Assembly (NCBI GenBank): GCA_015207585.1
Contig: JADEWQ010000050.1
Location: forward strand, 1 to 39,162
DNA from: Pleurocapsales cyanobacterium LEGE 06147
GTDB taxonomy: Bacteria > Cyanobacteriota > Cyanobacteriia > Cyanobacteriales > Xenococcaceae
Direction of reading: 5' to 3'
Length of the DNA stretch: 39,162 bases
Made by a program: the position numbers and the translations under genes
The notes under the pieces: model-generated
What the model saw: the letters and a program-made list of their open reading frames with translations, nothing else
What the model was told of the DNA's origin: nothing
Database searches by the model: none
Shown: positions 1 to 7,914 of the stretch, one piece after another
Layout: each line of letters opens with the position of its first letter
Position numbering within the stretch: the first letter of the stretch is position 1

Positions 1-135
1 AGTCGAGCGTCGTACTGTCGGGGATATGTGATAGCTGTCATGTATCTAGATAAGTGGCGTAGTGCAGGAAGTTTTCAATCGCGAGGTTGAGAAGCCTATC
101 CCGTTCTACGGGATTGGGAGAAGTCACTACTTCTC
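1..135 (+). mobile_element. Right end of an IS200/IS605-type (tnpB) element, partial
   Basis: Seen: frame 2 reads VERRTVGDM and stops at TGA 29-31, which fits the tail of a TnpB protein cut by the window edge. About 60 bases further come two adjacent perfect hairpins: ATCCCG (98-103) with CGGGAT (109-114), extended by CC/GG outside a mismatch, and GAGAAGT (118-124) with ACTTCTC (129-135). Known: cyanobacterial IS605/TnpB elements end in a GAAGCC-hairpin-GTCAC type right end, which is also the 3' part of the TnpB guide (omega) RNA. Inferred: this is such an end, with the element boundary near the GTCAC at about 123-127. TnpB itself is almost wholly outside the window, so family and activity cannot be judged. 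A simple terminator is the alternative. Confidence 0.5.
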
Positions 136-170
136 AGATATCCTCTAACCTAAAATTTTAATAACTAATA

Positions 171-206
171 TTAGTTAACTTAGTTAACTGATAACTGTTT
201 ACTGAT
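171..206. repeat. Short tandem repeats reaching into the glycosyltransferase stop codon
   Basis: TTAGTTAAC occurs twice in tandem (171-179, 180-188). It is followed by the heptamers AACTGAT (186-192), AACTGTT (193-199) and TACTGAT (200-206). The last two overlap the TAA stop (199-201, minus strand) and final codons of the glycosyltransferase gene. Short tandem heptamers of this kind are known from cyanobacterial spacers (STRR sequences). Confidence 0.6.
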
Positions 207-1407
207 ACTCTCTGCCTCGCCATTGAGTGGGTTTTCGCAGAGAGGATAAGAAAATGCGCAACACTGCCAGAGGATCGGCTAGAGGAGAAAACCAAAATAG
301 TAAAGAGGCAGGAGCAAATTTAGAGGAACGATAATAGGAAGGAGCGATCGCCACTGACATTCCCAGCCGAATTAAAATGAGAAATAAATTTAAACCTAAT
401 GCTGCCAATAAGGTAGTTGAACTATATCCCAGCTCCAACAAATAAAACAGAATTAGAAATAGAGGAAGGGGTAATCCTTGAACGCAAAGAAGAAATAATA
501 AATCTCCCCACACTTGAGCTAAAGAAGCAGCGTCTTTAAGGTCGAGCGATCGCCCCCATTCGCGCCAAGTTTCTAATGTGCCTTCATACATTCTTACTTT
601 TAAAACTTTTGCTCCATCAAAAAAACCAACCTTATAACCTGCCGCAGCAATATTTCGAGCCAGAGTTACGTCATCGCAGAAGGAACTAGCCGCGCTGCTA
701 TAGCCATTTAACCGTTCCAATACCGAACGACGACACAAAAAACACTGTCCATTTGCCATTACCCTGTCTGCATTCTGGGAATCAATACCTGCCGAATTGA
801 AGCGATACAGTAAAGTAATTAATAAAGCGGGTTGCAACCACCATTCCCCAGGATAGTACAAAATAAATTGAGGTGCCAGGGAAACTAAATCATAGCCTTC
901 TGCTTCGGCAGCGGAAACTAAACTTGCTACTAATCCTGGTTGTGGTTGAGTATCTGCATCCATCCCTAAAACCCAATCGCTTTTAGCAGAACTGTCTAAA
1001 AATCCAGTATGTAATGCCCAAGGACGACCTATCCATCCGGAAGGTAAGGGATCGTCGGTAATCAGACGAAAACGAGGATCTTTAGCTGCCGTCGCTCTCA
1101 CTAATTCCTGGGTTCCATCTTGAGAGTTACTATCAACGATAATTACTTCTCTTACCTCGTAACTTTGACGAGTTAATCCCTCCAGACATGGACTTATTCT
1201 GTCGGCTTCATTAAGAGTAGGAACAATAATACTGACTTTTCCCAATAATTTCGGATAAGATTGCTTGGGTTCTAAAGGAGAACGACGGATAGCTCCCTTA
1301 ATCAGACGAGACAATAAAATGGGAGTTTCTACTCCCTGACAGAGTAGCAATCCTAAACTAATAGCAGAAATGGCTTCTTCAATTGTAATTTTTGCAAACC
1401 AGCTCAT
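199..1407 (-). CDS. Family 2 glycosyltransferase, CruG-like (carotenoid glycoside / membrane glycosyltransferase)
   Basis: A 402-residue membrane-anchored GT-A glycosyltransferase. A hydrophobic N-terminus (about 10-35) precedes the GT2 catalytic domain, which opens with SIIVPTLNEADR (59-70). VIIVDSNSQDGT follows at 88-99 and the DxD metal/nucleotide-sugar motif is MDADTQP (D150, D152). An acidic DDVTLARN motif sits near 244-251. The last 100 residues hold about three membrane helices. The overall plan resembles cyanobacterial CruG, which glycosylates the myxol carotenoid, and hopanoid-linked HpnB proteins. The CruG assignment rests on architecture and recall, so the acceptor is uncertain. 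ATG at 1407 is the natural start. It is transcribed alone, away from the pseudouridine synthase. Its last codons and stop lie in a tandem-repeat tract, so the C-terminus may have been altered. Confidence 0.75.
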   Translation of the reverse strand: MSWFAKITIEEAISAISLGLLLCQGVETPILLSRLIKGAIRRSPLEPKQSYPKLLGKVSIIVPTLNEADRISPCLEGLTRQSYEVREVIIVDSNSQDGTQELVRATAAKDPRFRLITDDPLPSGWIGRPWALHTGFLDSSAKSDWVLGMDADTQPQPGLVASLVSAAEAEGYDLVSLAPQFILYYPGEWWLQPALLITLLYRFNSAGIDSQNADRVMANGQCFLCRRSVLERLNGYSSAASSFCDDVTLARNIAAAGYKVGFFDGAKVLKVRMYEGTLETWREWGRSLDLKDAASLAQVWGDLLFLLCVQGLPLPLFLILFYLLELGYSSTTLLAALGLNLFLILIRLGMSVAIAPSYYRSSKFAPASLLFWFSPLADPLAVLRIFLSSLRKPTQWRGREYQ

Positions 1408-1817
1408 CTAAGCTCTGTAAAATAGATCCAAAGTCTAATTTTATCTATATTTAGTCCTTTTTCTTCCGCTGCTGTTGATAAAAATAAAATTGAGTTTGAT
1501 TACTGGATTAAACCCATGTTCTTCTCTATAACAAAGATGAATATACTGGCTAAGCAATTTAAAATTCGCCCATTACCAAACTTATATTTAGCAAATATCT
1601 TAGATTTTGATTGAATATAATTTAAAAATGCCTGTCAACTTCCAAGGCAATATATTTTGACAAAATAATTTAATTAAATCTTACTTACCTATTTTCATAC
1701 TCTACTTAATAAGTAAAAACTTCGAGAAATAAAATATAAAAATACCGACTTGAATTGCTTGGAAAAATATATTTTTAGTATAATAATTAAATTAATCTCT
1801 TTAAATTCAACTTACAA
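1408..1817. other. AT-rich divergent spacer without a recognisable gene
   Basis: A 410-base, strongly AT-rich gap between two divergently transcribed genes, which must hold both promoters. I see no long open frame, tRNA, strong terminator or obvious gene remnant in it, and no convincing -35/-10 pair could be singled out against the AT background. Confidence 0.6.
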
Positions 1818-2441
1818 TTGTACAATTCAAACCGAGTAATATTGTTTTACAAACCCTATGGAGTGCTATGTCAGTTTACTGACCCAAAAAGTAACGAAAC
1901 TAAACGCCCTACTCTTAAAGATTACATTTCCATTCCATCAGTTTATCCGGTAGGAAGATTAGATATAGATAGTGAAGGATTACTATTATTAACTAATAAC
2001 GGACATTTGCAACATCGTCTCGCTCATCGTAAATTTGCTCATCCTCGTACTTATTGGGTTCAGGTAGAAGGTATTCCTGACGAACAAGCTCTCCAACGCT
2101 TAAGAGAAGGTATAGCGCTCAAAGATTACCATACTCGCAAAGCCAAAGTACGCCTATTATTAAAAGAACCTCCTCTTCCACCTAGAAATCCACCCATTCG
2201 CTATCGTAAAAGCGTACCTACCTGTTGGTTAAAAATGACTCTAACGGAGGGACGTAATCGACAAGTACGACGTATGACTGCTGCTGTCGGTTTTCCCACA
2301 CTGAGGTTAGTACGGATAGCTATTGGTGTTAATCGACACGATTCAACCCAACAATTGCGTTTAGATAGTCTTCAACCCGGTCAATGGCGGGATCTAAATC
2401 CAGAAGAAAGAAGAATGCTAAAAGTTTTGTTACAAAAGTAA
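1818..2441 (+). CDS. RsuA/RluE-family pseudouridine synthase (no S4 domain)
   Basis: Converts a uridine in rRNA to pseudouridine. The fold begins at once ([13 protein letters not shown], 8-20), so there is no N-terminal S4 RNA-binding domain, as in RluE. The catalytic motif is [15 protein letters not shown] with the nucleophilic aspartate at D49. The second conserved motif [11 protein letters not shown] lies near 143-153. About 207 residues is normal for the RluE group. Start choice is weak: no ATG is available upstream in frame (an in-frame stop lies at 1788-1790), so a TTG at 1818 or 1842 must be used, and no clear Shine-Dalgarno sequence is present. It lies 211 bases upstream of psbA on the same strand. 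The specific rRNA target cannot be read from sequence. Confidence 0.85.
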   Translation: MYNSNRVILFYKPYGVLCQFTDPKSNETKRPTLKDYISIPSVYPVGRLDIDSEGLLLLTNNGHLQHRLAHRKFAHPRTYWVQVEGIPDEQALQRLREGIALKDYHTRKAKVRLLLKEPPLPPRNPPIRYRKSVPTCWLKMTLTEGRNRQVRRMTAAVGFPTLRLVRIAIGVNRHDSTQQLRLDSLQPGQWRDLNPEERRMLKVLLQK

Positions 2442-2564
2442 TATCTTCTTTATGTTAATTTTTAATATTTCTTAAACTAATAAAAACAAACTTAGTATTT
2501 TTAAAATTACTTAAAATATTTTAATTCAATTAAACATAATTTTAAAAAAATTAACTAATAAATG

Positions 2565-2635
2565 CATCTCAATAAGAAGAGATGTAAATATACTGAAATA
2601 TAAGGTGAGATTACCTTAATTAAATTGGTCAATTT
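2565..2635 (+). promoter_or_regulatory. Leader of psbA with three successive inverted repeats
   Basis: Within the 90 bases before the psbA ATG there are three perfect inverted repeats: CATCTC/GAGATG (2565-2570 and 2579-2584, 8-base loop), TAAGGT/ACCTTA (2601-2606 and 2613-2618), and AAATTG/CAATTT (2622-2627 and 2630-2635). None is followed by a T-run, so they are not terminators. They could be protein-binding sites or structures in the 5' untranslated RNA. No clear Shine-Dalgarno sequence precedes the ATG. Confidence 0.5.
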
Positions 2636-2652
2636 AACCCGTAATAATATCT

Positions 2653-3735
2653 ATGACAACTACAATACGCAGAACCGAAGAATATAGTTTATGGGAGCGA
2701 TTTTGCCAGTGGATTACTAGCACGAATAACCGCCTTTATATTGGCTGGTTTGGGGTGCTGATGATCCCTTGCTTACTAGCTGCAACCATTTGCTTTATCA
2801 TTGCCTTTATTGCTGCTCCCCCAGTGGACATCGATGGTATCCGCGAGCCTGTATCTGGCTCTTTACTGTATGGCAACAATATCATCTCCGGTGCTGTTGT
2901 TCCTTCTTCTAATGCGATCGGTCTTCACTTCTATCCCATCTGGGAAGCTGCTTCTTTAGATGAGTGGCTCTATAACGGCGGTCCTTACCAATTAATTATT
3001 TTCCACTTCTTTATTGGTATTTGCTGCTGGATGGGTCGTCAATGGGAGTTGAGCTACCGTCTCGGCATGCGTCCCTGGATTTGCGTGGCTTATAGCGCAC
3101 CCTTGTCTGCTGCTCTAGCAGTCTTTCTAATTTACCCCATTGGACAAGGTTCTTTCTCCGATGGCATGCCTCTAGGAATCAGCGGCACCTTCAACTTCAT
3201 GTTCGTGTTTCAAGCCGAGCACAACATCCTGATGCATCCCTTCCACATGTTAGGGGTAGCTGGAGTATTTGGTGGTGCTTTATTCTCAGCTATGCACGGT
3301 TCTCTTGTAACGTCTAGCTTAATAAGAGAAACCACCGAAACCGAGTCACAAAACTATGGTTATAAGTTTGGACAAGAAGAAGAGACTTACAACATCGTAG
3401 CCGCTCACGGTTACTTTGGTCGTCTCATCTTCCAATATGCTTCTTTTAACAATAGCCGTTCCTTGCACTTTTTCCTCGGTGCGTGGCCTGTAATCGGTAT
3501 TTGGTTTACTGCTATGGGTGTTTGTACCATGGCATTTAATCTCAACGGCTTTAACTTCAACCAATCTATTCTCGATTCTCAAGGTCGTGTCGTCAATACC
3601 TGGGCAGATGTGTTGAATCGCGCTAACCTCGGATTTGAGGTAATGCACGAACGGAACGCACATAACTTCCCCTTAGACTTGGCTGCGGGAGAAGCAACTC
3701 CTGTTGCTCTAACTGCTCCTTCTATTAATGGATAG
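2653..3735 (+). CDS. psbA: Photosystem II reaction-centre protein D1 (divergent variant)
   Basis: D1 carries P680, pheophytin and the Mn4CaO5 cluster in the thylakoid membrane. All 360 residues align without gaps to ordinary D1. Every key ligand is present: TyrZ Y161 and H190; manganese/calcium ligands D170, E189, H332, E333, D342 and the processed terminus A344; P680 ligand H198; non-haem iron ligands H215 and H272; S264 at QB; H118. Q130 is the low-light-type residue. G80, F158 and T286 are standard, so it is not the microaerobic D1' form. Unusual residues for D1 are C40, A43, C124, W126 (normally Tyr, near pheophytin), L155, F184 and C291. It is therefore predicted to be photochemically competent but tuned differently from the common form. 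It has its own terminator at 3844. Confidence 0.97.
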   Translation: MTTTIRRTEEYSLWERFCQWITSTNNRLYIGWFGVLMIPCLLAATICFIIAFIAAPPVDIDGIREPVSGSLLYGNNIISGAVVPSSNAIGLHFYPIWEAASLDEWLYNGGPYQLIIFHFFIGICCWMGRQWELSYRLGMRPWICVAYSAPLSAALAVFLIYPIGQGSFSDGMPLGISGTFNFMFVFQAEHNILMHPFHMLGVAGVFGGALFSAMHGSLVTSSLIRETTETESQNYGYKFGQEEETYNIVAAHGYFGRLIFQYASFNNSRSLHFFLGAWPVIGIWFTAMGVCTMAFNLNGFNFNQSILDSQGRVVNTWADVLNRANLGFEVMHERNAHNFPLDLAAGEATPVALTAPSING

Positions 3736-3843
3736 ATTGAGCTTGACGAAGAATATGAGTGAGCGAGACAAATTCGCTAGTTTAAATTCTTCGTCCGAAC
3801 TAAATCGAGCAAAACTTTAAGTCAAGTTAGAGATACACTTGCC

Positions 3844-3877
3844 AAACGCCCTTCTTTTGAGGGGCGTTTTTTTTATT
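3844..3877 (+). terminator. Rho-independent terminator of psbA
   Basis: AAACGCCC (3844-3851) pairs with GGGCGTTT (3862-3869) around a 10-base loop, followed directly by a run of T. It lies 109 bases past the psbA stop. Confidence 0.9.
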
Positions 3878-3960
3878 TTTGATGTTATGTCCGGATAGTT
3901 ATACGTTTTCACGGACGAGCCTACTACGTCCCTACGAGTTCTTAATCATCTGAACGAGGT

Positions 3961-4743
3961 TTAATTGACTTTGTAGGTTACTTCTTGAACTTGTCCGGGT
4001 TGTCCTAATAACTTTTCTTGTCCATTATTGAGAGTAACAACTACTCCACCTGCATTACCAGCACGAATAGTTATCTGCTCATTTCCAACCCAAGTGCGAC
4101 GACTTCCTTGTGGTAGAATTCCTTCAAATTGCGTATTGCCATCCACCATAACTTTAAGCCAGCATCTATCTTTTAAGCTAATGTCTACTGCCAATGTTTG
4201 AGTCTGATGAGATTGGGATACTAACTGAGGGACAGGTGTAAGTGGCTGCTCGGGTTTAATTGGATTGCTAATATTAATAGAAGACTCGACTGAAGATATT
4301 GCGTCTACTTCTGAGGAATTTGATTCAACAAGAGGACGCTCGACAAAGTTGGTTATTCCTTTGACAGATATTCCTACCAGTAGAATGTAGAGTAGGTAAA
4401 GATGAACGGGACGTAATTGAAAACTGGGAAAGCGTAAGCGAGGAAAAGAAATCGGAGTCGATCGCCGTTTAGTCGGTAAAGTAGTTGTCGCGATTGACTC
4501 TATTTCTGTAGCATTAAGCGCAAGAGCATATTTTTTGATTAAAGCTTGAGTGTAGAATGGCTCTGGTAATTCTTCTTGCCTTCCCGCTTCAATTGCTTGA
4601 AGTAAACGAACTGAAATCATAGTTTTGGCTGCGATTGTCTCTATCGAAATACCTTGTTGTGTGCGAATTTGATGGAGACAAGCTCCTATTTCTTTCAGTT
4701 TTTTTTCTTGCTCTAATTGCACATTTATGTTATCCTTTCTCAT
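3961..4743 (-). CDS. rodZ: RodZ-like protein: helix-turn-helix, one membrane helix, DUF4115
   Basis: A 260-residue bitopic membrane protein. The N-terminal part (about 14-78) is an Xre-type helix-turn-helix (LHQIRTQQGISIETIAAKT...RLLQAIEAG), as in RodZ, where it contacts MreB. A basic stretch precedes one membrane helix (about 114-133). A Ser/Pro/Thr-rich linker follows, then a C-terminal DUF4115 beta domain (about 188-258) outside the membrane. The role inferred from the family is cell-shape and cell-wall elongation. ATG at 4743 has a good AGGAG 8-9 bases upstream, and that AGGAG overlaps the stop codon of the upstream rluB-like gene (11-base gap), so the two are probably translationally coupled. 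The helix-turn-helix is expected to be structural, not DNA-regulating. Confidence 0.85.
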   Translation of the reverse strand: MRKDNINVQLEQEKKLKEIGACLHQIRTQQGISIETIAAKTMISVRLLQAIEAGRQEELPEPFYTQALIKKYALALNATEIESIATTTLPTKRRSTPISFPRLRFPSFQLRPVHLYLLYILLVGISVKGITNFVERPLVESNSSEVDAISSVESSINISNPIKPEQPLTPVPQLVSQSHQTQTLAVDISLKDRCWLKVMVDGNTQFEGILPQGSRRTWVGNEQITIRAGNAGGVVVTLNNGQEKLLGQPGQVQEVTYKVN

Positions 4744-4754
4744 AAATCGCTCTC

Positions 4755-5531
4755 CTATGTTGGTGCAGCTAACTTAGATGATGTTGAGTCAAAACGATTC
4801 TTCAGGAACTTCACTTCGGATTCCTTAAGATGTCGGTAATGACCGCTAGGCAGCACTAGCCCGTTAGAAGACTGCAAGCCAATCGGACCGATAGCGGTTC
4901 TCTCCAGCTTGAGCACTTTATAACCTAGCTGTTCTGCTACACGGCGAATTTGACGATTCCTCCCTTCCGTGAGAACAATTTCGAGCAGAGTATGTTCTTT
5001 ACTACGTTCGATCGCTTTTACCCGAGCAGGTAAAGTTTTTTTTCCAGAGAGCATCACGCCCTTACACCAACAATCTAACTCAGAAGGAGTTGGATGACCG
5101 TTGACCCAAACACGGTAGGTTTTTGGTAAATGATAGCGGGGGTGAGTCAGGCTCAGAGTGAGCTTGCCATCGTTAGTGAGAAGTAGTGCGCCAGTGGAAT
5201 CGGCATCGAGCCTCCCAACCGGATGAATTCCTTTTCCTTCTCTTAGTTTAGCAGGTAGCAAATCGAGAACGATAGGGCGTTTCTGGGGATCGTAACAAGT
5301 CGAAACCACACCAGCAGGTTTATTAATTAGCAGATAAATAAACTGAGGACGTTGACTAGAAAGGAGTGGTTGACCATCTACTTCCAGCTTATCTACAGTC
5401 AAATCTGCTTTATCCCCTAACTGTACGACTCGACCATTAAGTCTTACTCGTCCAGCTAAAATCATCTTTTCTGCTTGACGACGGGAAGCAATTCCCCATT
5501 GAGACAAAATTTTTTGTACTCGTTCACTCAT
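4755..5531 (-). CDS. rluB: RsuA/RluB-family pseudouridine synthase with S4 domain
   Basis: Makes pseudouridine in ribosomal RNA. The N-terminal S4 RNA-binding domain (1-55) contains the typical [25 protein letters not shown] pattern, split here by residues 9-33. The catalytic domain carries [16 protein letters not shown] with the aspartate at D109, and [16 protein letters not shown] near 189-204. At 258 residues it is of usual size. ATG at 5531 starts exactly at the family N-terminus. It is first in a two-gene unit with rodZ. The RluB label, rather than RsuA or RluF, is by domain plan and overall look. The target base is not deducible. Confidence 0.85.
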   Translation of the reverse strand: MSERVQKILSQWGIASRRQAEKMILAGRVRLNGRVVQLGDKADLTVDKLEVDGQPLLSSQRPQFIYLLINKPAGVVSTCYDPQKRPIVLDLLPAKLREGKGIHPVGRLDADSTGALLLTNDGKLTLSLTHPRYHLPKTYRVWVNGHPTPSELDCWCKGVMLSGKKTLPARVKAIERSKEHTLLEIVLTEGRNRQIRRVAEQLGYKVLKLERTAIGPIGLQSSNGLVLPSGHYRHLKESEVKFLKNRFDSTSSKLAAPT

Positions 5532-5632
5532 CGAGTTATGCTCCTACTCAACTGTAAATATAAATATTACAAAAAGTAGGTTGTCTCCCTTCTGGGGAAT
5601 CTACTTATATTCTTCCCAAAAAAAGGGATAAA

Positions 5633-5650
5633 TTAACAGTGAACTGTTAA
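5633..5650. promoter_or_regulatory. 18-bp palindrome in divergent promoter region
   Basis: TTAACAGTGAACTGTTAA is a perfect inverted repeat (8-base arms, GA centre) between the divergent rluB-like and DUF2993 genes, about 60 bases before the latter's ATG. Position and symmetry suit an operator; no regulator is known for it. Confidence 0.4.
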
Positions 5651-5709
5651 AAAAATCAAGAAAACATGATTTGGTTTTAAGTTGTATTACCCAGGAGTGT
5701 CGGCGGTTA

Positions 5710-6402
5710 ATGATCGATAAAGTACTTTCAACTGCGATTAGATTATGGCTGCGATCGCAAGTAGAACGAGTAGAAGAGTTAGAGGTAAAAATTACTGGTG
5801 GCGATCGCCAAATTTTAGGAGGTTACATATCCCGTGTTTCCCTTACTACTAACCATGCAGTATATCGGGGGCTGCATTTGCGCCAAATCAAACTCGCTGG
5901 AGAAAATATCCGCGTCAATCTCGCTCAAATACTGAAAGGAAAACCGCTACAATTGCTAGAACCAGTTGCTGTTACCGGACAAGTATGGCTTGAAGAAACG
6001 GATCTTAAAGCTTCTTTATCCTCGCCTCTATTAGTAAGTGCTTTGACGGATTTACTTTCTACTTTACTCACTGCCAATGGGATCGAGCAAGAGAGACACC
6101 CATTAGTCGATTATCAAATGCACTGGCAGACAATTTCTGTGGGAAACGATAAATTAACCGTTGGTGGCAGGCTAATCCATTCTAATAACCAGGAAATTGC
6201 GATCGCTATCCGTACGGGCTTACGAATAGCAAATGGTAGTACCCTAAAACTATCACCCCTATACCTAGAAACTATACCGCAACTGTGGTCGAGTACCTGT
6301 AACCAATTAGAAATGGATTTGGATTCGGAAGTAGCGATCGAGCAATTGAGTTTAGAAGCAGGAAAGCTATTTTGTTCCGGCGGCTTAACCGTACTTCCTT
6401 AA
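5710..6402 (+). CDS. DUF2993 (LmeA-like) protein
   Basis: A 230-residue protein of the DUF2993 family, widespread in cyanobacteria and actinobacteria, with a beta-rich, lipid-binding-like fold. Typical elements seen here: WLRSQVERVEELEVKITGGDRQ near the N-terminus, GLHLRQIKLAGENIRVNL, and the following LEPVAVTGQVWLEETDL. No signal peptide or membrane helix is visible. ATG at 5710 is preferred over an upstream TTG (5671) because AGGAG lies at 5693-5697 and the family start MIDKVLS follows. It is divergent from the rluB-like gene and convergent with the next gene, with only 2 bases between the stops. Cellular function is unknown; an envelope-lipid role is only inference from the family name. 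Confidence 0.8.
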   Translation: MIDKVLSTAIRLWLRSQVERVEELEVKITGGDRQILGGYISRVSLTTNHAVYRGLHLRQIKLAGENIRVNLAQILKGKPLQLLEPVAVTGQVWLEETDLKASLSSPLLVSALTDLLSTLLTANGIEQERHPLVDYQMHWQTISVGNDKLTVGGRLIHSNNQEIAIAIRTGLRIANGSTLKLSPLYLETIPQLWSSTCNQLEMDLDSEVAIEQLSLEAGKLFCSGGLTVLP

Positions 6403-6404
6403 AA

Positions 6405-7373
6405 TTATTTTAGCTTAAACGACCAAGCCAATCCCGCCGCGAGAGTTTCTGCCAAAATACTGATCAGGCGGAACAAAGCAACGGCAGTTAAAATAATGGC
6501 TGCAGAAAACTGAGAATGATCGAGAAGAGCGATCGCCACTGCTTCAAACACTCCCATACCTCCAGGTGCCCCAGGAACGATCAAGCCGATTACCCAAGCG
6601 AGACTGAAAGTACCGAGTAACTGGGGAATTTGTTCGGGAACTACCGATTGTAAAGCGATAATGGTGAGGAGAAATCCTATTCCCTTAAATAGCAAAAAAC
6701 CAATTGCTCCCACTAAAGGTAGGATGGGATAGCTATCAAGGTGAGGGCGCGTCCCTGTCGCTTGTAGGCTGGGCTTATTTCGTCCGTCGAGCGTTTTTGT
6801 TTCTTTGGCATTACCTTTTATACGACTTAATTGGTGCATCACTGGATTAAGGATGCGGGGATGAATTCCGACTAAAATTGTCCCTAAAAAGAAAATCTGT
6901 AAACCCCAAATCCTCAAATCAGAATTGGTTTCTAGCCAACCAAGTCCCGTACAAATTAAAGCAACGATTAATGCTGCTACTGCCATTAACAAAGGCTCTA
7001 ACAATACGCTGAGGGTAGCTGCACCGAAAGAACCTCCCGCTTGAGAAACAGCAGTAATACGCCCATAAAAATGCCAGATATTACCTGGCAAGTACTTGGC
7101 TAGATTGGTTATTAAATAAACGCGAATTGCCCATAGTTGTCTGCAAGGCTGCCGAAAAGCTTTCAAAATCCAACTCCATACCCAACCAGACCAAATATGT
7201 GCGAGAAAAGTTATGCTAGTCGCAACTGTTAGCATCAACCATCCCCACGTATCGATCCTTACTGCGGCTACTTCTTGCCAATGAGCTTTGAAAGTTTTGA
7301 GGAGAAAGAAAAGAGTTCCTCCTAGGATAAACCAACGCAAGTATGGTTTGACGACAGCAAGGATGTTCTTCAT
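6405..7373 (-). CDS. Flippase-like multi-pass membrane protein (LPG synthase TM / UPF0104 family)
   Basis: About 322 residues with roughly eight membrane helices, matching the domain that in MprF moves lysyl-phosphatidylglycerol. Standalone versions often accompany polysaccharide or lipid-glycan genes. Visible family signatures are LAKYLPGNIWHFYGR (an N-terminal-half motif) and PGAPGGMGVFEA near the C-terminus. A polar insertion (KETKTLDGRNKPSLQATGTR, about nt 6740-6806) sits in a loop between helices and looks foreign. The start is ATG 7373. The frame remains open to a TTG at 7403 but that would overlap the preceding small gene; with ATG the gap is 4 bases. It is probably co-transcribed with that gene. 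The substrate is unknown. Confidence 0.8.
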   Translation of the reverse strand: MKNILAVVKPYLRWFILGGTLFFLLKTFKAHWQEVAAVRIDTWGWLMLTVATSITFLAHIWSGWVWSWILKAFRQPCRQLWAIRVYLITNLAKYLPGNIWHFYGRITAVSQAGGSFGAATLSVLLEPLLMAVAALIVALICTGLGWLETNSDLRIWGLQIFFLGTILVGIHPRILNPVMHQLSRIKGNAKETKTLDGRNKPSLQATGTRPHLDSYPILPLVGAIGFLLFKGIGFLLTIIALQSVVPEQIPQLLGTFSLAWVIGLIVPGAPGGMGVFEAVAIALLDHSQFSAAIILTAVALFRLISILAETLAAGLAWSFKLK

Positions 7374-7377
7374 TAAA

Positions 7378-7578
7378 TTAATTAACTTGAGCAAACATCT
7401 CAAGAGATTGAGATTTTAACTTACCTTGATGAAAAGCTGCGATCGATTCTTTCGCATCCTTAGCAATTTCTTGACGACGAGTTTCGACGAGGCGGTTTTG
7501 AATAATTTCAATCAGCATTTCTTGCCGATCCGGTGGTAATTGACTAACTGTATAGAGTGCTTGTTCTAGAGTTGTCAT
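7378..7578 (-). CDS. Orphan antitoxin-like small protein
   Basis: A 66-residue protein of a type abundant in cyanobacteria. The pattern MTTLEQAL..VSQLPPDRQEMLIEIIQNR..ETRRQEIAKDAKESIAAFHQGKLK is that of antitoxins normally followed by a RelE/ParE-like toxin gene. Here the gene is followed 4 bases later by the flippase-like membrane protein and no toxin is seen on either side. The C-terminus (SQSLEMFAQVN) appears shorter than in the usual versions, which I recall as running on by several residues. It may be a solitary survivor of a toxin-antitoxin pair. Antitoxin assignment is by family recall. Confidence 0.6.
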   Translation of the reverse strand: MTTLEQALYTVSQLPPDRQEMLIEIIQNRLVETRRQEIAKDAKESIAAFHQGKLKSQSLEMFAQVN

Positions 7579-7914
7579 ACTGCTGCGATCTGTTTTCGAT
7601 TTGATTATATATCCAGTATTTTAGACTTGTTACCAAAAAGCGATTGCATTTCCGTCTCATCTAATCCCATCACTTTTAATCTGTTTCTGTTTATAACACG
7701 GTCGCGCTTGATGATTAAGCGATCGAGATGAAGATATATTTTTTGGTTTCTAGTTGTAGGATAACGCTGGTGCGGTAAGTGAAGCTAAGATATACGGGTT
7801 TATCGTCTGTTTAGAAAAGCGATCGCCTGAAGTTTCATCTAGTTATATTATTTTCAAAATTCTTAAAATAGAAATTACTTTGCTTTATTGTAAAGCGAGC
7901 GCTTTTTCCCTAAC
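7579..7914. other. Spacer with one unassigned open frame on the minus strand
   Basis: This 336-base stretch holds the promoter side of the antitoxin gene and HIP1 sites. On the minus strand, 7784 down to the TAA at 7605-7607 is open for about 60 codons and contains a protein-like segment (RLKVMGLDETEMQSLFGN), but there is a TAG directly upstream and no good start. I do not recognise it. It could be the tail of a decayed gene. Confidence 0.4.

Noticed and set aside
3346-3663. Antisense gene within psbA
   Set aside because: It is an open frame created by the codon bias of psbA on the opposite strand, with no start signal and no protein-like features.
2653-3735. psbA as microaerobic D1' or chlorophyll f synthase (super-rogue D1)
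   Set aside because: G80, F158 and T286 are the ordinary residues, and TyrZ, H190 and all manganese-cluster ligands are present.
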